From an uncultured Desulfobacterales bacterium (GTDB taxonomy: Bacteria > Desulfobacterota > Desulfobacteria > Desulfobacterales > JAFDCJ01): a stretch of 20,109 bases of DNA. The notes beneath the pieces were generated by a model. It searched no databases. It worked only from the letters and a program-made list of their open reading frames with translations, and was not told the origin of the DNA. A program made the position numbers and the translations under genes. The stretch lies in contig CALZJV010000130.1 of the NCBI GenBank assembly GCA_945787595.1, positions 1 to 20,109 on the forward strand. The letters are read 5' to 3'. The number at the start of each line of letters is the position of its first letter. Positions within the stretch are counted from its first letter, which is position 1. Positions 1-6,278 of the stretch are shown one piece after another.

Positions 1-1
1 C

Positions 2-139
2 CTCGCCAGACAGACCATTATCGGGCGAAATGGGGAGTTGTCTGACCTGGCGGGATTGATAGTGTTTCTATCCTCCCGGGCATCGGATTACATCACCGGA
101 CAGATGATCTTCCTGGACGGTGGCTGGACTGCCAAGTAA
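2..139 (+). CDS. SDR family oxidoreductase, C-terminal end (partial)
   Basis: An open frame enters from the left edge and ends at TAA 137-139, giving the last 45 residues of a short-chain dehydrogenase/reductase. The visible part has the typical SDR ending: a DLAGLIVFLSS helix, then ASDYITGQMIFLDGGW, where the YITGQ...DGG motif is the conserved cofactor and oligomer region at the end of classical SDRs. The catalytic Ser-Tyr-Lys and the Rossmann glycines lie outside the window, so the substrate cannot be stated. The next gene begins 26 bases downstream on the same strand and encodes another NAD(P)-dependent dehydrogenase, so the two probably share a transcript and a catabolic pathway for alcohols or hydroxyacids (inference). 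Confidence 0.9.
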   Translation, partial: LARQTIIGRNGELSDLAGLIVFLSSRASDYITGQMIFLDGGWTAK

Positions 140-165
140 CCATACGAAAAAAGGAAAGAATGCAC

Positions 166-1086
166 ATGAAAGCGCTTGTATACACGAAAGCGGATGAGGT
201 CGTATACCGGGATGAACCGGACCCGGTGCCCAGTGAGGGTCAGGTGCTGGTAAAAGTCGCGGCTTCGGGTATCTGCGGTTCCGACATGCACGCCTACCAT
301 GGTCACGACCCTCGTAGGGTGCCCCCTCTCATCCTAGGGCATGAGGTAGCGGGGACGGTTACATCAGGGGAATTAAAAGGTGCGCGCGTTGTGATAAACC
401 CACTCATGACATGCGGCAGTTGCACTTATTGCGAAAGCGGCCGGACGAATCTCTGCCCCAAGAGGGAACTGATTGGAATGAGAGTTGCGGGTGCCTACTG
501 CGAGTATGTGGCGATACCGGAACGGAATCTGGTCACCATCCCCGATTCCTTCGACATGGTGAAGGCCTCTCTCGCGGAACCGGCGGCCTGTTCACTCCAT
601 ACCCTCAATAGAGCACAGCTGCAGTCCCCGCGGCCTCTGGCAGATCGGCGTGCACTGGTTATCGGGGGCGGTGCCATCGGCATGCTCTCCGCTCTGCTAC
701 TAACAAGTTATGGATGCCGGCAGGTGACGGTGGCCGAAATAAACCAGCTAAGGCGGGAGATGGTTGCGCGCTCGACAGGCTGCGCGATCCATGACCCATC
801 AAACGATCCCGAACTCCCCACCGATTCATTCGATTTGGTGATCGACGCGGTGGGGGGAGGCGTAACCCGGGCCCTGGGGTCACGGGTCATCGCCCCGGGT
901 GGAATCTTTGCCCATATCGGGCTTATGGATTCGCGGGAAGGCCTCGACATCAAAAAGGTAACTTTACAGGAAGTTGACCTCGATCTCGATTGGGTGGAAA
1001 CACGACCACTTTCCGAAGGCCCACGGGCTTTCGCCGACCTTGACAAGGGAGTAATTTCCGCTGCCAAGCTCGTGCTGGTACCTTAA
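166..1086 (+). CDS. Zinc-dependent medium-chain alcohol dehydrogenase, apparently with an internal deletion
   Basis: This encodes a 306-residue medium-chain dehydrogenase that would oxidise an alcohol or polyol with NAD(P). Catalytic zinc ligands are visible as C37 in GICGSD and H59-E60 in LGHE. The structural zinc site has four cysteines at 83, 86, 89 and 97. The Rossmann motif VIGGGAIG lies at about 165-172. I start at ATG 166 because AAGGAAAG at 151-158 is well spaced for it and too close for ATG 160; family members also begin MKAL. The protein is about 30 residues shorter than the usual 335-345. The shortfall lies near residues 266-276, where the strand-helix segment before the final DWVETRPL block is missing and LQEVDLDLDWVE is joined directly. 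The frame stays open, but folding or activity is doubtful. It resembles sorbitol, galactitol-phosphate or threonine dehydrogenases; the substrate is unknown. Confidence 0.88.
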   Translation: MKALVYTKADEVVYRDEPDPVPSEGQVLVKVAASGICGSDMHAYHGHDPRRVPPLILGHEVAGTVTSGELKGARVVINPLMTCGSCTYCESGRTNLCPKRELIGMRVAGAYCEYVAIPERNLVTIPDSFDMVKASLAEPAACSLHTLNRAQLQSPRPLADRRALVIGGGAIGMLSALLLTSYGCRQVTVAEINQLRREMVARSTGCAIHDPSNDPELPTDSFDLVIDAVGGGVTRALGSRVIAPGGIFAHIGLMDSREGLDIKKVTLQEVDLDLDWVETRPLSEGPRAFADLDKGVISAAKLVLVP

Positions 1087-1106
1087 TAATATCTCGGGTC
1101 ACCCAG

Positions 1107-1653
1107 TTTTGCAATCTCTACGAAATGGATACCATCAGTGCGGGCAACATGGCCGCTCTGGTAATGGAGTGCTACGAAGCCGGCATCCTGGAAAGTGAAG
1201 ACCTGGGCGGCAGAACTGCCCAATGGGGCGATGGCGAATTTATCTGTTGGCTGGTCCGGCAGATGGGAGAGCGAAAGGGGATCGGCGACATTCTGGCAGA
1301 GGGCATGGTGCCTGCGGCCCAAAAAATCGGTAAGGGGGCAGAAAAGTACGCCTTCCACATCAAGGGTAACGACTTGCCACTACATGACGGTCGCGGTAAA
1401 ATGGGCATGGCCATGGGTTTTGCCCTGAGCTCCACCGGCGCCGATCACGTGGAGACACCGCATGACGTCGCCTTCCAGGGCGAAGGTTACAATGCCCTGA
1501 GTGCCCTTGGTATTACCGAACCGGTGCGGCCCTTGGACACGGACGAAGATAAAGTCCGCTTATTACCAGATGATGGGATGGGATGATGACGGCCGGCCCA
1601 CTCGCGCCAAGCTTGCCGAGTTATCCCTTGGTTGGGTCGAAGAGACTCAATGA
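1107..1653 (+). pseudogene. Aldehyde:ferredoxin oxidoreductase remnant, truncated and internally deleted
   Basis: AOR enzymes are tungsten- or molybdenum-pterin iron-sulfur proteins that oxidise aldehydes to acids with ferredoxin; they normally exceed 600 residues. Here homology starts abruptly at about 1107 with a CNLYEMDTISAGN block and has no start codon or ribosome site. It continues through an AEGMVPAAQKIGKGAE block and LPLHDGRGKMGMAMG to LGITEPVRPLDTDEDKVR, ending in that frame at 1586. The true C-terminus is found in another frame from about 1563: YYQMMGWDDDGRPTRAKLAE through GWVEETQ, with TGA at 1651-1653. So the N-terminal half is gone, and a large stretch (on the order of 150 residues by family comparison) is missing at the junction near 1560, which is also out of frame. 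The stop still overlaps the next gene by ATGA, a relic of translational coupling. The product cannot be active. Confidence 0.85.
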
Positions 1654-1883
1654 TCCAAATACAAGTAACAGTAGAACTTTTCTCCTATTTCCGGCAAGGT
1701 CGTTTTGAGCGGGATACCGTGACACTTCCCGTGGGCGCTACCGCGGCGGACCTTTTAACCCGATTGGAGATCAACCTTTCCGAGGTGGTCGTCTTGATTA
1801 TCAACGCAAAGCATGGTACGGCAAAGGATCGGCTCGAAATGGGGGATCGCGTGACCCTCATTCCCATCATTGGGGGTGGGTAA
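1650..1883 (+). CDS. MoaD/ThiS family sulfur-carrier-like protein
   Basis: A 77-residue ubiquitin-fold protein that ends in IPIIGGG. The C-terminal diglycine is the site that is adenylated and thiocarboxylated in MoaD and ThiS proteins, which deliver sulfur for the pterin dithiolene of Mo/W cofactor or for thiamine. ATG 1650 is chosen because it forms an ATGA overlap with the AOR stop codon; an in-frame TTG at 1632 is less likely. MoaD-like genes placed directly after AOR genes are common and are thought to serve tungstopterin synthesis for that enzyme. Here the partner enzyme is a wreck while this gene looks intact, with conserved spacing of the GDRVTLIP strand and the GG tail. It could be a survivor serving other cofactor-dependent enzymes in the cell, or simply not yet decayed. 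Confidence 0.85.
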   Translation: MIQIQVTVELFSYFRQGRFERDTVTLPVGATAADLLTRLEINLSEVVVLIINAKHGTAKDRLEMGDRVTLIPIIGGG

Positions 1884-1939
1884 GGGCTTAAGCTTTTTCC
1901 GTAGACTTAGCTCTTGGCCCAGAAAAAGTTGCCGCTTGT

Positions 1940-1981
1940 CAATTGAATATTGAAGTTTGAAGATTGATGAATTGTGAATAT
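1940..1981 (+). repeat. Degenerate heptamer repeat block (NNNTTGA)
   Basis: Four consecutive 7-base units, CAATTGA, ATATTGA, AGTTTGA and AGATTGA, occupy 1940-1967 and share TTGA at the end. Two less similar units, TGAATTG and TGAATAT, follow up to 1981. The block lies in the AT-rich gap between the moaD-like gene and the first tctC. A second block with the same design lies at 2053-2080. Function is unknown. Confidence 0.6.
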
Positions 1982-2052
1982 CGCTTCGCTCTGCCTTTTT
2001 TATCATCTTTTTTTTAATAATTGATCCCGCTGAAGGCGGACCTTATTTTAAA

Positions 2053-2080
2053 CCTTTGAACTTTGAACCCTGAACCTTGA
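2053..2080 (+). repeat. Degenerate heptamer repeat block (NNNTTGA), second copy
   Basis: Four consecutive units read CCTTTGA, ACTTTGA, ACCCTGA and ACCTTGA, followed by ACC. The 7-base period is clear, with TTGA or CTGA ending each unit. The block lies about 100 bases upstream of the first tctC start, so it could sit in the promoter or leader region. I know of similar heptamer tracts in intergenic DNA of related sulfate reducers, but this is from memory and unverified. Confidence 0.65.
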
Positions 2081-2178
2081 ACCGATATTTTTAGGTCTTA
2101 TTTAAACTTACACCGGTCTCCGATTGCACAGGTCTCGGCATTCGGCTGCCACCAACTTCATCTAAAGGAGGTTCATCA

Positions 2179-3126
2179 ATGAAACGGTTTGCGATTCTAA
2201 TCCTTATGTCCTTTTTAGCATCACTTCTGGCGGTGCCCGTTATGGCGGGATATCCCGAAAAGTCGATTACCTATCAAATTCCCTTCGGGCCCGGGGGTCA
2301 GTCCGATTTGGAAGCCCGTCGGCAGCAGCCTCTTTTGGAGGAGGCGCTGGGCGTCAAGGTTCTTGTCCAGTACAAACCCGGCGGCGGTGGCTCTATTGGC
2401 TGGGCAACCCTCATCAAGCAAAAACCCAATGGGTATTTCATCAGCGGTATCAACATCCCCCATATCGTATTGCAGCCTTTGGCGCGGGGTAATGCCGGTT
2501 ACCAGACCGAGCAGCTCAAACCCATCGCCCTGTTCCAGGCGACGCCCATCGGACTGGCAGTTTTGAAAGATAGCCCCTTCCAGACCCTCGCCGACCTGAT
2601 TGAATATGCCAAAAAGAACCCCGAAGCGGTGGTTTGTGGTGGCTCGGGCACCTGGTCGGGTCACCACATCGCCCATCTGCAATTCAGCAAGATGGCCGGA
2701 ATTAATATGACCTATATACCGAGCAAAGGCGCAGCCAAGAGCGTAGCGGCCTTTTTGGGCGGGCATGTTAAAGCGCTGTGGGCCAATAGCAACGACCTGG
2801 TTCAACACGCGGACAAGATCCGTGTACTCGGCTTCGGCACGAAGGAGCCATTCCCAAACATGCCGGACGTGCCCACTTTCAAGAGTATGGGTTTTGAGCT
2901 TTATGCTTCCATCGACCGCGGCGCCGGCGCTCCTCCAGATACGCCGGATGACGTTATTCAGGTGCTGGAGAAAGCTTTTCTGGACATCGCCAATAGTCCG
3001 GACGTGAAGGCTCAGATGAAGAAAGACGGTTTCGTGCCCATCTCCCTGGGAGCGGCTGAGTCAAAGGCCTACATCGCTGAAAAAGTGAAGGTATGGGCCC
3101 CCGTGGTTAAAGAGTTTAAAAAATAG
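2179..3126 (+). CDS. tctC: TctC/Bug family periplasmic solute-binding protein
   Basis: A 315-residue receptor of a tripartite tricarboxylate transporter (TTT). Such proteins bind carboxylates or similar compounds in the periplasm and hand them to the TctAB membrane permease. A signal peptide spans residues 1-23, with cleavage likely after VMA. Next come the first strand, ITYQIPFGPGGQSD at about 30-43, where Bug proteins form the substrate-coordinating loop, and the YKPGGGGSIGW loop near 64-74. A GGSGTWSGHH segment and a C-terminal helix ending KEFKK complete the fold, at normal family length. The start is fixed by AAGGAGG at 2165-2171, seven bases before ATG. It opens the tctC-tctA-tctB operon. 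The substrate is not readable from sequence; a second, related receptor lies 2.1 kb downstream. Confidence 0.93.
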   Translation: MKRFAILILMSFLASLLAVPVMAGYPEKSITYQIPFGPGGQSDLEARRQQPLLEEALGVKVLVQYKPGGGGSIGWATLIKQKPNGYFISGINIPHIVLQPLARGNAGYQTEQLKPIALFQATPIGLAVLKDSPFQTLADLIEYAKKNPEAVVCGGSGTWSGHHIAHLQFSKMAGINMTYIPSKGAAKSVAAFLGGHVKALWANSNDLVQHADKIRVLGFGTKEPFPNMPDVPTFKSMGFELYASIDRGAGAPPDTPDDVIQVLEKAFLDIANSPDVKAQMKKDGFVPISLGAAESKAYIAEKVKVWAPVVKEFKK

Positions 3127-3184
3127 TTATGCCTGATTTTCATCACCCTAGTTTAGGCCGCCCCGGCGCCTTCCAGTGACGCAG

Positions 3185-4744
3185 ATGTTTGATTTCGCAC
3201 TTACAGGCCTTTTTCAAGTTTTTATGCCCAACCACTTTCTGGTATTATTCATCGGCGTCTTCATGGGGATCGTCTTCGGCGCCCTTCCCGGGTTGACGGC
3301 CACCATGGGCCTGGCTCTTTTGGTGCCCTTTACCTTCACCATGTCTCCCACGGCCGGGCTCATCATGCTGGCCGGTATCTACGTGGGCGCCATGTACGGG
3401 GACGCCATTCCGGCCATATTGATCAACACCCCAGGGACACCGGCAGCCATTGCGACCACCTTCGACGGTTTCCCCCTGGCCCAGAAAGGGATGGCACAGC
3501 ATGGCCTGGTGGCGGCCGCGGTGGCCAGCTCATTCGGATCCCTTGTTGCCAATGTTGTCCTGGCGGCGGCGGCGCCGCCCCTGGCTGAGGCTTCCTTGAA
3601 GTTCGGCCCGCCAGAGTATTTTTGGCTGGGGATTTTTGGTTTGACCATCATTTCCACCCTTTCCAGCGGCAGCCCCATCAAGGGGTTTCTGGCCGGGTCC
3701 ATCGGCATGATCCTTTCGGCGGTGGGCATGGCCGAGCTGGGTGGCGACATTCGCCTGACCTTCGGCTTCCCTGAATTGCAGGGTGGCATCGAGTTGATCG
3801 TGGCCCTCATCGGTTTTTTCTGCCTGCCCGAAATTCTCTCCAGCGTCATCGGCCAACGCCGGGCAGCTTACACCAAAAAAATTGTCAAACCCAAGCTGAG
3901 TGTTCTGGGCGAAGTGATCATAACCCTGTTTAAACGTCCAGCCCTGATGCTGCGTTCCGCGGCAATCGGCACGGTGGTGGGTTTTGCCCCAGGTGCCGGT
4001 GGTAACATTGCCAGCATGGTCTCCTATAATGAGGCCTGCCGGTGGGATAAAAACCCTGAAGAATTCGGCAAAGGCACGGTTAAGGGTGTGGCGGCCAGTG
4101 AGGCCGCCAATAGCGCTATGGCCCCGGGTTCCTTGATACCGCTGCTTACTCTGGGGATTCCAGGATCCCCTCCGGCAGCAGTCATCCTTGGCGCCCTGAT
4201 GCTGCATGGCATGCGGCCGGGTGCCGAGCTATTTACCGACTACGCGGATATCACCTTCTCTTTTATCATGGCCCTTTTGGTGGCCGCATTTCTGGTGACG
4301 CTCATCGGCTGCTTCGGCAGCTTCTTATTCGCCCGCATTATCAACATCCCTTCGCGCTATCTGGCCCCGGCCATCGTCTTCATGACGGTCCTTGGATCTT
4401 ATGCCATCCGCAATAACATGCTCGATGTATGGATCATGTTCATTTTCGGGATCATTGGGTATGTGAGCAATAAATTGAAATTCCATCCTGCCCCGATTGT
4501 GTTAGGACTTATTTTGGGACCCTTCGTGGAGGAGGGACTGGTGCAATCCATGCTTGCAGGCAAAGCCGCCGGCAGCACTTTTATTTATATGGTCTACCGG
4601 CCCATTAGTGGTGTGCTGATTTTTCTTTGCGTCATGTCGTTGCTATGGCCCATTTTTGCAGCCCTGAAAGCCAGACACAAACAGGCCGGCGTCGACAAGA
4701 CCTCATCATCGGAGGAAAAGGGGGGCCGTAATGAGTCAAAATAG
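3185..4744 (+). CDS. tctA: TctA family large permease subunit of TTT transporter
   Basis: A 519-residue integral membrane protein with about a dozen hydrophobic segments. It is the transport channel of the TTT system and is driven by an ion gradient. Family signatures are visible: GALPGLTATMGLALLVPFTF near residues 30-50, the YVGAMYGDAIPAILINTPG block, a second-half repeat SMVSYNEACRW, and MAPGSLIPLLTLGIPGSPPA with LGLILGPFVEEGL near the end. These reflect the two homologous halves of TctA. I prefer ATG 3185, which gives MFDFALTG as in relatives; GTG 3176 is an in-frame alternative. Neither has a recognisable Shine-Dalgarno site, unlike tctC before it. It overlaps tctB by 14 bases, so the two are probably translationally coupled. 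Confidence 0.93.
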   Translation: MFDFALTGLFQVFMPNHFLVLFIGVFMGIVFGALPGLTATMGLALLVPFTFTMSPTAGLIMLAGIYVGAMYGDAIPAILINTPGTPAAIATTFDGFPLAQKGMAQHGLVAAAVASSFGSLVANVVLAAAAPPLAEASLKFGPPEYFWLGIFGLTIISTLSSGSPIKGFLAGSIGMILSAVGMAELGGDIRLTFGFPELQGGIELIVALIGFFCLPEILSSVIGQRRAAYTKKIVKPKLSVLGEVIITLFKRPALMLRSAAIGTVVGFAPGAGGNIASMVSYNEACRWDKNPEEFGKGTVKGVAASEAANSAMAPGSLIPLLTLGIPGSPPAAVILGALMLHGMRPGAELFTDYADITFSFIMALLVAAFLVTLIGCFGSFLFARIINIPSRYLAPAIVFMTVLGSYAIRNNMLDVWIMFIFGIIGYVSNKLKFHPAPIVLGLILGPFVEEGLVQSMLAGKAAGSTFIYMVYRPISGVLIFLCVMSLLWPIFAALKARHKQAGVDKTSSSEEKGGRNESK

Positions 4745-5210
4745 CGAAACGCAATCAGCCAAACGACTCAATGCAGATCTGATCGTCGGCATCGTTTCCC
4801 TGGGGATGGCGGCCCTGGTCTACTTCTCCACAAGAGAATTGAGCAAACTAGGAGGCGTGTTTGTGGATTACATCCTGGTGGCTCTCACTGTCCTGGCCCT
4901 TATTACCACCGCCAAAGGATTTATCAAGCCCGAACGGGTCCGATTCTTCGAATCAGTCATCGAACGCAATAATGTGTTGGTGGGCATTTGCATCCTGCTT
5001 CTCTATCTTATTTTTTTACCTTTGGCCGGGTTTCTACCGGCCAGTTACGCATTCTATTTTTGCTTTAATCTCTATCTCGCCGACGAACGCTTTACTACCC
5101 GCAACATTCTCTCATCTGCAGCCCTTACTGTTCTGGTCGTGACAGCCTTTTACTTCATCTTCCATGATTTTCTGGAAGTGCCGCTACCGGAAGGAAGGTG
5201 GTTTGATTAG
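4731..5210 (+). CDS. tctB: TctB family small permease subunit of TTT transporter
   Basis: A 159-residue membrane protein with four hydrophobic segments, at about residues 19-34, 45-62, 82-105 and 124-146, typical of TctB. It ends in the common family tail FLEVPLPEGRWF. TctB pairs with TctA in the inner membrane; its exact role is unclear. A purine-rich tract holding GGAGG at 4711-4715 and AAGGGGGG at 4718-4725 lies inside the 3' end of tctA and gives a strong ribosome site. The gene starts before tctA ends. It is the last gene of the first TTT set; the second set starts 44 bases later on the same strand, so one long transcript is possible. Confidence 0.9.
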   Translation: MSQNSETQSAKRLNADLIVGIVSLGMAALVYFSTRELSKLGGVFVDYILVALTVLALITTAKGFIKPERVRFFESVIERNNVLVGICILLLYLIFLPLAGFLPASYAFYFCFNLYLADERFTTRNILSSAALTVLVVTAFYFIFHDFLEVPLPEGRWFD

Positions 5211-5254
5211 AGAGAAAAACATTTTTTATCGTTACTTCAAAGAAGGAGGTTTTA

Positions 5255-6220
5255 ATGAAAAAGAACTCTGTAATAATCGGTATGGCCCTGATTTTTCTGT
5301 TGATGGTTGTTGCCGGAAGTTTGACCGCTGATCAATTTCCGAATAAAGCCATCAAGTTCATAATTCCCTTCAATCCGGGCGGCCAATCCGATGTCGCGGC
5401 CCAGCTGCTGCGACCGGGGCTTAAGGAAAAACTCGGTGTGAACATCGTTCCACAATATCAACCCGGTGGCGGCGGAGCAGTAGGCTGGACCATGATGACC
5501 CAGCAAAAGCCTGATGGCTATACAATGGCCGTAACCAATCTACCGCACATCGTTGTACAACCATTGATGACCAAAGGTGTTAAGTATAAAACCGAACAAT
5601 TGGCCCCGGTTTTCCTGTACGCTTCCACCCCCGGCGGGATCGCCGTGCGCCAGGACGACGATCGTTTCAAGACCCTTCAGGATTTGATCGATTTCGCCAA
5701 AAATAATCCCAAAAAGCTGTCTATCGGCGGGACCGGCAAGTTCACCGGCAATCACCTGGGTTACCTACGGTTTGCCCAGTTGGCGGATATTGACACGACG
5801 TACGTCAGCTTTAACGGCGCGGCTCCACAAACAGCCGCTATTTTGGGCGGCCACGTGATGGCCATCTACGGGGGTACCTTCATATTCGCCAACAATCGGG
5901 AGAAACTCAGAATCCTGGCGGTGGCCACCGATGAGCGACTCAAGGATTTTCCGGATACCCCGACATTCAAGGAGCTGGGCCTGGATTTGGTGCTGGGGAT
6001 CGATCGCGGCGTTACCGTTCCTGCCGGTACGCCCAAGGAGCGAATAGGGATTTTGGCGGAGGCCTTGCGCTATGCCGCCGCTACTACCGAGTTCAAGGAA
6101 GGGATGGCCAAGCTGGGTTTCACCCTGGCCAATCTGGGACCCAAAGAGTATGCTGAGTTTATCTCCGCCCGCAGCAAAGAGTATGTTGAAATTCTGAAAA
6201 AGGGCGGGTTTTTAAAATAA
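5255..6220 (+). CDS. tctC: TctC/Bug family periplasmic solute-binding protein, second copy
   Basis: A 321-residue TTT receptor. It has a signal peptide (residues 1 to about 25, ending near SLTA) and the same landmarks as the upstream tctC: IKFIIPFNPGGQSD, YQPGGGGAVGW, TNLPHIVVQPL and GIDRGVTVPAGTP. The two share these unusual local motifs, so they belong to one subfamily and probably arose by duplication, yet they differ along the whole length and need not bind the same ligand. AAGGAGGT at 5243-5250 gives a strong ribosome site for ATG 5255. A hairpin follows the stop codon, before the fused permease gene. The PGGQSD loop replaces the more usual forms in Bug proteins, which may bear on ligand choice (inference). 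Confidence 0.93.
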   Translation: MKKNSVIIGMALIFLLMVVAGSLTADQFPNKAIKFIIPFNPGGQSDVAAQLLRPGLKEKLGVNIVPQYQPGGGGAVGWTMMTQQKPDGYTMAVTNLPHIVVQPLMTKGVKYKTEQLAPVFLYASTPGGIAVRQDDDRFKTLQDLIDFAKNNPKKLSIGGTGKFTGNHLGYLRFAQLADIDTTYVSFNGAAPQTAAILGGHVMAIYGGTFIFANNREKLRILAVATDERLKDFPDTPTFKELGLDLVLGIDRGVTVPAGTPKERIGILAEALRYAAATTEFKEGMAKLGFTLANLGPKEYAEFISARSKEYVEILKKGGFLK

Positions 6221-6230
6221 AATTACAATG

Positions 6231-6256
6231 AGGCGCGATCCCATTGATGCGCGCCT
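6231..6256 (+). other. Intercistronic hairpin between tctC and tctAB
   Basis: AGGCGCGATC at 6231-6240 can pair with GATGCGCGCCT at 6246-6256 around the loop CCATT, giving a ten-pair GC-rich stem with one bulged G. No U-run follows, so it is unlikely to be a full terminator. Its place just after a highly translated binding-protein gene fits a 3'-end stabiliser or attenuator that keeps tctC mRNA more abundant than permease mRNA (inference from similar ABC transporter operons). Confidence 0.5.
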
Positions 6257-6278
6257 ATTCCGACAATAGAAACATCAA

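Noticed and set aside
2029..2041. CCGC-GCGG hairpin after the moaD-like gene as a terminator
   Set aside because: The stem is only four pairs and no convincing U-run follows.
3151..3172. GC-rich sequence between tctC and tctA as a hairpin
   Set aside because: Pairing is interrupted by mismatches after four bases; no stable stem could be drawn by hand.
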